From the NCBI RefSeq assembly GCF_029853675.1, contig NZ_CP122539.1, positions 186,001 through 250,000 on the forward strand: a DNA stretch of 64,000 nt, read 5' to 3'. Position 1 is the stretch's first letter; every line of letters starts with the position of its first letter. This DNA comes from Tenacibaculum tangerinum. GTDB lineage: Bacteria; Bacteroidota; Bacteroidia; Flavobacteriales; Flavobacteriaceae. The position numbers and the translations under genes are program-made. A model generated the notes under the pieces. The model was given only the letters and a program-made list of their open reading frames with translations. It made no database searches and had not been told where the DNA came from. This document shows, one piece after another, positions 46,013 through 54,480 of this stretch.

Positions 46013-46165
46013 TTATTTTTTCGTAATATTATTTCCGTTCTTTCCTTTGTCAATAGTAGACCTTTGAGAAGGATTTGTTGTTGGAATTTGTCTAGAGCTA
46101 TTTCCTGAATTATTATTATTAGAATTATTGCTGCTAGAATTTCCGTTGTTATTGTTTTTAGCCAT
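46013..46165 (-). CDS. Cassette L: 50-residue Asn/Ser-rich protein
   Basis: A short frame not usually called: start ATG at 46165, stop at 46013, 50 residues. About 18 are Asn and 10 Ser (MAKNNNNGNSSSNNSNNNNS), followed by a basic end with PTTNPSQRS and KGKNGNN. Its ATG is one base after the stop of the membrane-protein gene, typical coupling, and its stop abuts the R'' box. The gene is supported by this packing rather than by homology. It may be disordered, or a partner of the membrane protein. Confidence 0.65.
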   Translation of the reverse strand: MAKNNNNGNSSSNNSNNNNSGNSSRQIPTTNPSQRSTIDKGKNGNNITKK

Positions 46166-46166
46166 T

Positions 46167-46679
46167 TTAGTTACAATTTGTAATTATTAAATTTACAAAA
46201 ATTATCAAAGTCAAAACTCCAGCACTTAAAAAAATAATACTTAAGCCAGTTTTTAAATTTTTGTTTTGTTCATTTATTGTTTTTTTATTGTCATTAAACG
46301 AATCTTTATTTATTCCAATCTCAAAAAGATAAATTTCATCTTCTGACTTTTCGAGTAGAGGTTGAAATTCATTAAAGTTGATTCCGTGATAAATTTTTCG
46401 TGGAAATAATGCTTTTACTAAAAAATATAATCCGATTAGATTTAAAATTATTGGAATGAAAAATATAAGTATCCAAACAATTGATAATTCAAATTTTTCA
46501 AATAAAGAAAATGCTAATGGAATAAAAAGAGATGAAATTGAAATGAAAGTCCCAGCTTTACTATTATTTGTGTCAACAGAATTTATTTGGTCGTTAAGTA
46601 ATTCTCTTGATTTTAAAGCAAGAATTTGACAATTATTGTCTTTTGGAAATTCCTCTTTATGTTTTTTCTTTTTTCTCAT
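46167..46679 (-). CDS. Cassette L: SLATT/Pycsar-effector-like membrane protein (tentative)
   Basis: 170 residues: a basic N-terminus, two membrane helices (about 47-64 and 69-91), an amphipathic linker (EDEIYLFEIGINKDSFNDNK), then a third hydrophobic helix (about 148-168). This layout resembles SLATT-type membrane effectors of nucleotide-signalling defence systems, but no synthase gene is present in the cassette and no motif proves it. It is followed immediately by the Asn-rich small gene. Confidence 0.6.
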   Translation of the reverse strand: MRKKKKHKEEFPKDNNCQILALKSRELLNDQINSVDTNNSKAGTFISISSLFIPLAFSLFEKFELSIVWILIFFIPIILNLIGLYFLVKALFPRKIYHGINFNEFQPLLEKSEDEIYLFEIGINKDSFNDNKKTINEQNKNLKTGLSIIFLSAGVLTLIIFVNLIITNCN

Positions 46680-46692
46680 TTTCTTGGTTCAA

Positions 46693-46832
46693 ATTACAGC
46701 CAACGGTCTCGGCTATGAGTAGTTGCGTGGTTTAGCGGTTAACTTAGCAAGTACACACCTAACTGAAAATCCGCGAGGATTTTCAGAAGTAGTCGAGAAC
46801 AAGCAATTACTTATAGCCATTGTTGTGTGTAG
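46693..46832 (-). repeat. attC-like site 14
   Basis: 140 bp, same family as site 17, with inner hairpin GAAAATCC-GCGA-GGATTTTC. Boxes: TTACAGCCAAC (cassette L, exact) and GTTGTGTGTAG (cassette M). Confidence 0.85.
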
Positions 46833-46834
46833 TT

Positions 46835-48157
46835 TTAATTATCTTCAAACAGGTCGTCCATTGAAAGTCCTATTCCAAAAGTTGGGTCTGGAATTTCCTT
46901 TTCATACGGTTTTCTTTTTTCAAAAAAGCAATTTAAAAATTCTTCAGCCTTTTTACCGGTCAATATTGAATAATTGATAAAAGTTAATGGATTTTCTTTA
47001 AATATGATTATAGGTTTTAGGTAATGTTCATTATCTTCTATTGTTAAAAAGCAACTTAAAATCCCAATTTTTCCGTCATATTCTATTTCATTCGAAATCA
47101 TTTGCGGGAATGAGTCCTCAGGTTCTTCAATCCAATTAAAGCCATAATTTATGTCATTGAGGATTGAAATTTCATTTAATATTGTGCAATCTATAAATTC
47201 ACTTTCCGAATACTCTAAAACAATTCTTTTTTGAAACCTTGGTAAATGGTCATCAACAATTTTTTCAAATAGATAACCTTCATCGGTTGTTTTTGGAATT
47301 ATTCCTTTGCTTTCTTTGTCAAAGCTAATTTGAACTAATGATTGTATTAAATGAAGAATATCAAGAGGTATTAAGCTAAATAAAGGTTCTTCAAGAAATG
47401 GCAACAATTGTAAAGTATTAATTTCGGTCTTATTCTCAATCCATTGATTTATAATTTTCTCAACATCTGAAATTGATTCTTCTTTGGTGATAAATGAAAA
47501 GTTTTCACCAAATAAGGATGATTCTTCCCAAGGAATTTGTTTTTCATCTGTATCTGACATTACATCATTTCTTGTATTTTTAAATGCCAATTCAACAGGA
47601 ATATTTGGAACATTAAAATTTTTAATCAGGTGCTTCGTGTAAATTCCATTTCGTTCACTTTTTCTTTCAATTGAAGCTGAATTTGGACTAGTAGAGAAAG
47701 CAATTAATGTTCCTGCTGGTGCATCCATTTTTGCTAGTCCAAATGAAATACCTTTTTTTCCATCCTGAAATGGATTATTTCTGCAAGCATCTAAAATTAG
47801 TATGTGTAAGTTTTTTTTTGATGTTTCAATCAATAAATCATCTACAAGAATGCAATTATATTTTATATCTTCATTTATTCTTATTTCACTATCAGATGGA
47901 ACTATGTAATTATATTTTTCATCCTGTAGACCGTGACCAGAAAAATAAATTAATGAAATAGTATTTTCATTTATACTCTTCTTAAATTCTGCAATTTCTC
48001 TTATAAGTTCGGATTGATTAGGATTTTCTAATAACTTGCTGTCAAAATCATTTGTCTCTAAAAAATGATGAATATCAATAGAATCGTTGATACAATTATC
48101 CAAGTCAGGGAAGTGTGAGTAATTATTAATTCCAATGACCAAAGATTTTCTATCCAT
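46835..48157 (-). CDS. Cassette M: caspase-like (peptidase C14) protein
   Basis: 440 residues. The N-terminal caspase fold (about 1-220) begins KSLVIGINNYSHFPDL, with the catalytic His in LIYFSGHGLQDE (His75) and Cys in ILILDACRNNPF (Cys125). The C-terminal 220 residues are unique; they carry no known sensor or effector domain I can name. Bacterial metacaspases and orthocaspases often serve in defence as proteases activated by phage. Single-gene cassette with paired GTTGTGTGTA boxes. Confidence 0.88.
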   Translation of the reverse strand: MDRKSLVIGINNYSHFPDLDNCINDSIDIHHFLETNDFDSKLLENPNQSELIREIAEFKKSINENTISLIYFSGHGLQDEKYNYIVPSDSEIRINEDIKYNCILVDDLLIETSKKNLHILILDACRNNPFQDGKKGISFGLAKMDAPAGTLIAFSTSPNSASIERKSERNGIYTKHLIKNFNVPNIPVELAFKNTRNDVMSDTDEKQIPWEESSLFGENFSFITKEESISDVEKIINQWIENKTEINTLQLLPFLEEPLFSLIPLDILHLIQSLVQISFDKESKGIIPKTTDEGYLFEKIVDDHLPRFQKRIVLEYSESEFIDCTILNEISILNDINYGFNWIEEPEDSFPQMISNEIEYDGKIGILSCFLTIEDNEHYLKPIIIFKENPLTFINYSILTGKKAEEFLNCFFEKRKPYEKEIPDPTFGIGLSMDDLFEDN

Positions 48158-48171
48158 AATAGTTTTTCAAA

Positions 48172-48312
48172 TTACACACAACGTTTAGGCTATGGGTAGT
48201 TGCTTAAAGCAATAAAGTTATCAAAAATGCTCAAAGTGAGGAATATTCTGAGAATATTCCGATTGGCACTCACCATACTCAAGCAATTACTTATAGCCAT
48301 TGTTGTGTGTAG
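48172..48312 (-). repeat. attC-like site 15
   Basis: 141 bp, same family as sites 11, 19 and 20. Boxes: TTACACACAAC (cassette M) and GTTGTGTGTAG (cassette N). Both neighbours share this box. Confidence 0.86.
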
Positions 48313-48491
48313 TTTATTTCCTTACTATATTTTAATTTCCTTTTTGATTTTTCTTTTGGCTTATAATTATTAGGCAAGTTATGCTTAATGTTCAATTTAA
48401 GTTCGTTTCAATTGCAATTTTAAATTCAATAAATCTTTCAGCAAATTTTTCAAGATGTTGTCAATTTGTCAAAAGTTCAATTGAACTTAAT

Positions 48492-48911
48492 TCAATTTTT
48501 GACCATATTTATTTTTTTGTCTTCTTGTTTAATACCTACCTCCATGTCAAATCCGTATTTTCTTATAGTTGTTCTAATTCCACCTTCAATCGTAAAAGCA
48601 TAAGTGCCTTTATTCAATCTCGTCCGTGTATTGTGACCACCACTTTGAATATTTATCTTCCATTGAGTTCTACCATAAATATCAGGTGAGTCAAGATGAA
48701 ATTTCTTTATTAGAAAATTACTTGTATTTTTTACTCTTAAGTAAACAGGTGTATTATCTTCATTTACAGTAAAAGTAATCTTTGCAGGACCAGAAGCGTC
48801 CTCGTTGATTTTCAACTTGTGCTTCTGCCATTTAATTAAAAATTCTTTTTTGTCAAAATTAGAGGTTAAAATAATTAGAGTGGTAAGAAGTAGTGAACTA
48901 AATGTTTTCAT
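48492..48911 (-). CDS. Cassette N: small secreted protein
   Basis: 139 residues with a signal peptide (about 1-18). The mature region is beta-rich (AKITFTVNEDNTPVYLRVKN, then NKGTYAFTIEGGI) and might be a small beta-sandwich; family unknown. A 180-bp stretch without a gene lies between its stop and site 15. Confidence 0.65.
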   Translation of the reverse strand: MKTFSSLLLTTLIILTSNFDKKEFLIKWQKHKLKINEDASGPAKITFTVNEDNTPVYLRVKNTSNFLIKKFHLDSPDIYGRTQWKINIQSGGHNTRTRLNKGTYAFTIEGGIRTTIRKYGFDMEVGIKQEDKKINMVKN

Positions 48912-48945
48912 ATTGTAAATTATTTTGATATAATATTTTTTTCAA

Positions 48946-49083
48946 GTTACTGACAACTTTGGTATAATAAGAATAGTTGCATGTTTACCTACAAAGAATT
49001 TCCGAAGGAAATTCAGATTTTATAAACACGCAAGTACCTTTAATTAATCATTCAGACGTAATTATTTTATACGGTATAGTGTA
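48946..49083 (-). repeat. attC-like site 16, decayed
   Basis: It has recognisable arms and inner hairpin (AATTTCCGAAGGAAATT) but its right core reads GGTATAGTG instead of GTGTTG, so the GTT crossover is lost. Its boxes do not pair with their cassette ends. The outer boxes at 48302 and 49664 pair instead. Confidence 0.65.
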
Positions 49084-49086
49084 TTT

Positions 49087-49467
49087 TTAATTGGTACACT
49101 GCCACCAACAAACTAATTCTCTCTTGCAATTCCCATTTGCATCACAAACTGTAAACCATTCACATTTATAAGAACAGCCGTCTAAATCGATTTCAATCTT
49201 CATAATTTCTTTTGCTCTTTCAAGTAATTGGTCATATTTATTACAAATCTCTTTAGGAAGCATTATTTTTTTTCCAGTACATTGCCACCAACAAACTCTT
49301 TTCCTCCTACAATTCCCATTTACATCACAAACTGTAAAATATTCACATTTATACGAACAGCCTTTAATGTCAAAATCAATGTTTAATTGTTTAACGGTTT
49401 CATTTAAAAAAGCTTCTGCCATTTCGCAGATTTCTTTTGGCGCTAAAATTTTTTCAAAGTCACACAT
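49087..49467 (-). CDS. Cassette O: Cys-rich protein with two tandem repeats
   Basis: 126 residues made of two copies of a ~57-residue unit (about 10-66 and 70-125). Each starts PKEIC, then a helix of about 20 residues, then GCSYKCEYFTVCDVNGNCRR or GCSYKCEWFTVCDANGNCKR and ends VCWWQCT. Seven cysteines per unit have almost the same spacing in both. There is no signal peptide, which suggests a cytosolic metal-binding rather than disulfide protein. I know of no family with this pattern. Confidence 0.8.
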   Translation of the reverse strand: MCDFEKILAPKEICEMAEAFLNETVKQLNIDFDIKGCSYKCEYFTVCDVNGNCRRKRVCWWQCTGKKIMLPKEICNKYDQLLERAKEIMKIEIDLDGCSYKCEWFTVCDANGNCKRELVCWWQCTN

Positions 49468-49537
49468 AATATTAAATTTAAAGTTTCATATTTGATTTTA
49501 TAATATTTCCGAAAGTTAACAATATAATTTTCTCGTA

Positions 49538-49559
49538 AAATACCTATAAGTAGGTATTT
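49538..49559. repeat. Perfect hairpin upstream of the Cys-rich gene
   Basis: AAATACCTA-TAAG-TAGGTATTT, a perfect 9-bp inverted repeat 70 bp upstream of the ATG of cassette O. It could be an operator or leader hairpin. The surrounding 49468-49661 holds no gene. Confidence 0.55.
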
Positions 49560-49661
49560 ATCATATTTTCAAATAATTTTCAATACTATTTTTTAAACAT
49601 TAATCTATAAAATTCTTTTTATAAGCTCAATATGCTATTTAAAATTAGGATTTCGTGGGAA

Positions 49662-49800
49662 ATTACACACAACGTCTCGGCTATGAGTAGTTGCGTGGTT
49701 TAGTACTAAACTTAGCAAGTACACACCAAGCTGAAAATCCGCGAGGATTTTCAGAAGTAGTCGAGAACCAGCAATTACTTATAGCCATTGTTAGGTGTAG
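49662..49800 (-). repeat. attC-like site 17
   Basis: 139 bp, same family as site 14. Boxes: TTACACACAAC (cassette N+O) and GTTAGGTGTAG (cassette P). Cassette P's stop codon TAA is part of the right box. Confidence 0.86.
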
Positions 49801-51641
49801 TTTTTTATTATTTCAGATACTTCATTATCAATATAAATTTGAGTAGGATAATAATTCCTTTCTGATAATGGAATTTTTATATTATTGTATATGTATGACG
49901 AACATTCTTCAAATGTTCCATTAGCATCGTAGAGTTTAAAAAATTCCTTGAATCCAATTCTTAAATTAGTAGATTCTAACAATTTAAGAAATGCTTTTTT
50001 GAAAATTAAATCTCTTTGATGCCATATGTTATTTAAAAAGAAAACGATAGCTCCAGGACTTTCATCAAAGTCTGGTTTTTCTTCTATAAGTCTATTAAAA
50101 AAAACACCCCAAAAGTGCTCATCAAATTGTTTGAAATTTTTATTTAAAACTTCAAAATAATAGTTAGGATGTGTTGATAAACACATTAATATTGCTGTTT
50201 CATTTGGTAAGTTTTTTAACACCTTTACTTCGGGAAGTCTTGGTGAAGCACTCAAATATTTTGCTGTTAAAAATTCTTGTAATGACTTATGTGAAAATTG
50301 ATAAGAATTATAACCTGTTTGAACAAAAATACCAGTATGGTTTTCTAATTCAGTTACTACTTTTTTTGCTTGAGAACTAGGTAAGTTATGGCTTTTATGA
50401 ATCTTATTATAACATTTACGAATATCATCACTACTGAATACATTTCTACCCAGATGAAATGAAAGCCAATAAGATAAATGAGCTAAAAATTCTTTTTTCT
50501 TTTCAATGTAAAAATCAGCATATTTTGAAGGTCGTACAATACTTCTTTGTTGGTCCCAAGCCTCCAATAAAAGGTTTAAAACAAAATCATAAATATATCT
50601 CGGTTTTGGTGGAATAGTTTTTTTTCTCTCATAAATAGCGCATAAATGAGACAGTGTTAACGGTCGCATTGTAGTATCATAATATGGTGAATCTTTGATT
50701 TTGTCAAATAGGTCTTTAGATTTTTTTCTATTTGTAATCCATTTGCCAATTAGTGATTTTATTTGTCGGTCATTTAAAGGACAGATTTCATAGGTGTTCG
50801 TGTTGGTTAATTGCAACAAAAAATCATTACTTCTGGACGTTAAAATAAATTTTGAGTCAACAAGGTTTAAGGATAGTTCTTGGAATTCCTTTTCAATTCT
50901 AGATTTTAATTTAGAATCAGGAATTTCATCAAATCCATCTGCAATAAGAAGTACTTTACTCTCATTGAAGAATGATATCACAGTATTTTTAAGCAGATTA
51001 TAATATTCAAATCCAAAGGCGTCAAGATATTCTACTGGAAATTTTATATGTATTCCTAGTAAATCAACCAATATTTTGAATAGTCCAAATGATTTTTGAT
51101 TGATATGATTTTCATAATCTAATTCTCTAAATCTGATAACAAGCGGGAAGGAAAAATCAAACTCATTATGATTTGCTAGATAATCGTTAAATACTTTTTT
51201 AATCAAAGTTGTTTTACCAGCACCAGCTCCTCCATAAACTATTTTGTTTTTTTGGAATTCTTTTAAAAACTTTTTGCTACTTATTTTATCAGTTTTCTCA
51301 TCTGTATCAAAACGTGTTTTTAAAGGGGATAGATATAAATCTATATCTACGAAAATATTTTTTAATTCTTTGGAAGATATAGCAGTGCTAAAGTTAATTT
51401 CATTAGACCAAGTTATAGCAGCATTTAAATTATTTTTGATATGTGTAATGACGCTAGATTCAGAAATATCGAGGTCATAATTTTCTTTGAAAAAGTTAAA
51501 CTCTTCTGTTTTTAATTTCTTTTTTGCTTTAGAATTAATATTTGCTAGTTGCTTATCAAAGAAAGAGTCAACTCCTTTGATACCTTTATCTATTAGGTTT
51601 TTAAATAAAACTTGTGCAAATATTGTTTCTATGTCAATCAT
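49791..51641 (-). CDS. Cassette P: NACHT-domain NTPase (bacterial NLR-like)
   Basis: 616 residues. The NACHT core (about 130-300) has Walker A IVYGGAGAGKTTLIKKVF (residues 134-151), Walker B VLLIADGFDEIPDSKLK and the downstream RSNDFL sensor. The N-terminal 120 residues are helical (effector or dimerisation, not recognised). The C-terminal region past residue 440 is helical with QFSHKSLQEFLTAKYL, the winged-helix end typical of NACHT proteins, and a short possible sensor. Such bNACHT proteins protect against phage. The stop overlaps the R'' box. Confidence 0.88.
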   Translation of the reverse strand: MIDIETIFAQVLFKNLIDKGIKGVDSFFDKQLANINSKAKKKLKTEEFNFFKENYDLDISESSVITHIKNNLNAAITWSNEINFSTAISSKELKNIFVDIDLYLSPLKTRFDTDEKTDKISSKKFLKEFQKNKIVYGGAGAGKTTLIKKVFNDYLANHNEFDFSFPLVIRFRELDYENHINQKSFGLFKILVDLLGIHIKFPVEYLDAFGFEYYNLLKNTVISFFNESKVLLIADGFDEIPDSKLKSRIEKEFQELSLNLVDSKFILTSRSNDFLLQLTNTNTYEICPLNDRQIKSLIGKWITNRKKSKDLFDKIKDSPYYDTTMRPLTLSHLCAIYERKKTIPPKPRYIYDFVLNLLLEAWDQQRSIVRPSKYADFYIEKKKEFLAHLSYWLSFHLGRNVFSSDDIRKCYNKIHKSHNLPSSQAKKVVTELENHTGIFVQTGYNSYQFSHKSLQEFLTAKYLSASPRLPEVKVLKNLPNETAILMCLSTHPNYYFEVLNKNFKQFDEHFWGVFFNRLIEEKPDFDESPGAIVFFLNNIWHQRDLIFKKAFLKLLESTNLRIGFKEFFKLYDANGTFEECSSYIYNNIKIPLSERNYYPTQIYIDNEVSEIIKNYT

Positions 51642-51663
51642 TAAATTTCAGTATCGTTTTCAA

Positions 51664-51805
51664 ATTACACCTAACGTTTGGTATAACCGCAGTTACGGTT
51701 TTAAATTTAATGATTTTCGGCTTAAAACCTGACCTTTCGCAATTCCGAGGGGATTCGCACGTAGTCGAATCCGCCGTAATTGCTGTTATACATTGTTGTG
51801 TATAG
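51664..51805 (-). repeat. attC-like site 18
   Basis: 142 bp, a family of its own (GGTATAACCGCAGTTACGG against CCGTAATTGCTGTTATAC). Boxes: TTACACCTAAC (cassette P, exact) and GTTGTGTATAG (cassette Q). Confidence 0.86.
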
Positions 51806-51817
51806 TGCTTTTATTTT

Positions 51818-52567
51818 TTAATTCCATTTAATTGGTTCAGTTTCTTTCAATTTCGAAGCATAAAAATCAAGAGCTTTATTCAAATCCGAAAAATAATTTC
51901 CATATTCATTCTCGGCAGTGGACACATAATAATCACCAAGTTCTGGAGGTAATTCATTTGTGTGAAGAATTGGAACAATATAAGTGTCAAGTGGCCAACA
52001 TTCCGATATAAATTCCTTTCTTGGACTAAATCTTAACCAATAATGACTTGTGAAAGGAAACAGCTTTTTAAATTCAGTATGCCTTTTTGCTCCGAGTAGC
52101 ATTTTCAAATACCTGTTTTTCCATTCCGTATTCTCCCAAAATTTTGTGTCATTAAAGAAGATATTTTGGACTTTACTCCAAGCTTTTTCAATATCCGAAT
52201 TCGGGTTTTTAAGGTCAAAATCTTCATAGATTTCAAGTTCATTAAATTCAGATTTTATTTTGGAAATTGATTCTTGTTTTCCAACCCAAAGGTCAATTAC
52301 TTTTGACAGTCTTTTTAAATCATTAAAAATTCCACGAGCGAAACATTGTTCATAGTTTTTATTTTCAGTCAGTTCAAAAAGTACAATTGAAAAATTCTTG
52401 TCAGTTTGAGCAAATTCCGCTCGAAAACTTCTTCCATTTTTGTTGAAAAATGCATAACGATTTGGTAGAATTCCATCCATTGTTTTTGCCAATTCTACTT
52501 CGGAATTAGTTTGAATTAAAATACTTTGTATTTCTTTTGAAAAATGCATTTTGTCGTTTTCAGGCAT
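51818..52567 (-). CDS. Cassette Q: DUF6193-like protein (tentative)
   Basis: About 249 residues from the ATG at 52567 (MPENDKMHFSKE). MHFSKE six residues on could be the start instead. The C-terminal half (FPFTSHYWLRFSPRKE, then VPILHTNELPPELGDYYVS) fits my memory of DUF6193, a family without known function. No signal peptide, cytosolic. The first ATG overlaps the end of the R' box, so the gene starts right at the crossover. Confidence 0.68.
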   Translation of the reverse strand: MPENDKMHFSKEIQSILIQTNSEVELAKTMDGILPNRYAFFNKNGRSFRAEFAQTDKNFSIVLFELTENKNYEQCFARGIFNDLKRLSKVIDLWVGKQESISKIKSEFNELEIYEDFDLKNPNSDIEKAWSKVQNIFFNDTKFWENTEWKNRYLKMLLGAKRHTEFKKLFPFTSHYWLRFSPRKEFISECWPLDTYIVPILHTNELPPELGDYYVSTAENEYGNYFSDLNKALDFYASKLKETEPIKWN

Positions 52568-52706
52568 TATACACAACGTTACGGCTATGGGTAGTTGCTT
52601 TAAGCACTAAAGTTAGCAAAAATGCACCACGTGAGGAATATTCGGAGAATATTCCGATAGGCGCTTACCAGACTCAAGCAATTACTTATAGCCATTGTTG
52701 TGCGTT
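52567..52706 (-). repeat. attC-like site 19
   Basis: 140 bp. Boxes: TTATACACAAC (cassette Q, exact) and GTTGTGCGTTC (cassette R). Arms GGCTATGGGTAGTTGCTT and CAAGCAATTACTTATAGCC. Confidence 0.86.
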
Positions 52707-52718
52707 CGTTTTTTTATT

Positions 52719-53237
52719 TCATTCAGGTATTCCAATCTGACTTCTTGTTTTACCTGTTTTCGATTCTAATTTAGAAACTAATTCGTCAAATCCAACCAAA
52801 TGCATATGCGCTTTGATATTTTTGTCAGCACTTTTTATTTTCAATTCCAAACTGGTTTTTCCAAAGGTCAAATCTTTAATTTCATTCCATTTTATTTCTT
52901 TTTGTTTAGCGAACATCGTTGTTTCAATAATTCCTAAATCAGTCAATTTTATATGAGAAATATATCCTTTTGCGAACAATAATAACCCGACAACTATTGC
53001 AATTAAACTACAAACAGCAGCTAAAACTTGGTCGGTTCCATTAGCGAAAAAGAATGCAAATATTATCAATCCTATTCCGCCAATTATGACTAAAATTCCG
53101 ATTATAGGGTAAAGTTTTGGAAGTTGTAAAATACTATTTCCAATTTCATCTTTTTTTGGTTTATTTTTTGAAGCAGCTAAAAGTAAACCCATTACAAGAG
53201 TCACTACAATTACTGGCAAAATGTTTTTCAATATCAT
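52719..53237 (-). CDS. Cassette R: membrane protein with PH-like C-terminus
   Basis: 172 residues: three hydrophobic segments (about 5-22, 43-66, 70-90) followed by a PH-like soluble domain (about 95-165, HIKLTDLGIIETTMFAKQKE). Function unknown. Single gene between paired GTTGTGCGT boxes. Confidence 0.7.
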   Translation of the reverse strand: MILKNILPVIVVTLVMGLLLAASKNKPKKDEIGNSILQLPKLYPIIGILVIIGGIGLIIFAFFFANGTDQVLAAVCSLIAIVVGLLLFAKGYISHIKLTDLGIIETTMFAKQKEIKWNEIKDLTFGKTSLELKIKSADKNIKAHMHLVGFDELVSKLESKTGKTRSQIGIPE

Positions 53238-53269
53238 AAGTGATTTTTTATTTTTAGTTCAGTTGCGAA

Positions 53270-53411
53270 ATGACGCACAACGTGTTTGGCTATGGGTAGT
53301 TGCTTAAAGCATGAAAGTTAGCAAAAATGCTCAAAGTGAGGAATATTCGGAGAATATTCCGATTGTCACTTATCATACTCAAGCAATTACTTATAGCCAT
53401 TGTTGTAAAAC
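53270..53411 (-). repeat. attC-like site 20
   Basis: 142 bp, close to sites 11, 15 and 19. Boxes: TGACGCACAAC (cassette R) and GTTGTAAAAC (cassette S; the same box is also used by cassette A at the far end). Confidence 0.86.
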
Positions 53412-53416
53412 GTTTT

Positions 53417-54262
53417 TTATTCAGTACCAATTATTATCGGAATTTGAGATTTAACTTCTTTTTCATTCATACAGGCAGGATACCATTCGGTTAATTCAAT
53501 CAGTAATTTCTTGACTTTACTTTGAGTTTCATCACTCCATTTCCCAAAATTCCCAAAGAATCTAAAAGGTTCTTTTTCTATTTTTCCATTTTCGTTGATT
53601 ACTACGTAAGCCTTTATTTTCTCTGGTTTGTAACCTTTGATCTTCTTTATTTTTTCAGATAAAATTTTATGGTCAGATTTTAGTGAGGGCATTTTATCAG
53701 GTCGCAAGTAAACTCCGTTTTCATTTGTTATTCCATAAAAGATATTATTTTGCTCTAATGCCCATAAATATTCAGCAGATGATTTTTCAATTCCTTTGAA
53801 TGATTTGAATTTTCCTTTAAATATTATTTCCTCTAATGATTCTCCATTTTCATTAACCTTTTCAATTTTCATTTCATATTGTCCTCGTAATCCATTTGTT
53901 TTTTTAAACGGATTTTGATTTAATTTTAAGTCAATGTCAAGTACTTTGTATTCAGTTCCAATTTCGGGAACATCTGTCCAATATTTATAGTTTGATTCTA
54001 TAATGTTGAGATTATTGTCAATTTCAAAGGATATTGTGTGTCCAGTAAACCCAGTACTGTATTGATTTAGAATCTTAATATTTGAATTTTTGTTGATTTC
54101 TAAATCAAAGCTTTTGTATTTTTTTAGTTCATTCGCTATGTTGTCAAATCGGTTAAATTCGTCTTTTGTTTCATACTTCACAACATTTTGGGCAATCGTA
54201 ACTTTTTTTTGTCCGATAACAAAATTTGTAAATAAAATCAGTATGATAAATTGTATTCTCAA
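53417..54262 (-). CDS. Cassette S: secreted protein of unknown function
   Basis: 281 residues with a signal peptide (about 1-17, ending FVIGQ). Mostly beta, with a C-terminal segment (AYVVINENGKIEKEPFRFFG, later LLIELTEWYPACMNEK) reminiscent of TonB-C-like or periplasmic lipid-binding folds, not certain. The reading frame starts with TTG at 54262, as no ATG lies nearby. Single gene between paired GTTGTAAAAC boxes. Confidence 0.68.
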   Translation of the reverse strand: MRIQFIILILFTNFVIGQKKVTIAQNVVKYETKDEFNRFDNIANELKKYKSFDLEINKNSNIKILNQYSTGFTGHTISFEIDNNLNIIESNYKYWTDVPEIGTEYKVLDIDLKLNQNPFKKTNGLRGQYEMKIEKVNENGESLEEIIFKGKFKSFKGIEKSSAEYLWALEQNNIFYGITNENGVYLRPDKMPSLKSDHKILSEKIKKIKGYKPEKIKAYVVINENGKIEKEPFRFFGNFGKWSDETQSKVKKLLIELTEWYPACMNEKEVKSQIPIIIGTE

Positions 54263-54276
54263 TGTTCGTTTTAAAT

Positions 54277-54480
54277 GTTTTACAACGGTCTTGTGTATGG
54301 CTCGTTGCGTGCAAATTAGCGATAATTTTTCGGTTGAAGCACAAGCCAGATTTTTAAATTTTACTAATTATCTTTTTTCTTTAAAATCGTTAAATTTAAA
54401 AATTTGGCGACTTTCCAAATATGCCATATCTTCGGTTTAAGAAACTGATTAGCAATGAGCTATACACGTTGTTCTACGCA
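54277..54480 (-). repeat. attC-like site 21 (long form, nearest the recombinase)
   Basis: About 204 bp, same long family as site 4. Arms GTGTATGGCTCGTTGC and GCAATGAGCTATACAC pair nearly perfectly. Boxes: TGTTTTACAAC (cassette S) and GTTCTACGCA (cassette T). Confidence 0.86.

Noticed and set aside
28350..54480. The spaced repeats as a CRISPR array or retron non-coding RNAs
   Set aside because: They are 135-200 bp, diverged, 0.3-6 kb apart and flank protein genes; there are no cas genes or reverse transcriptase.
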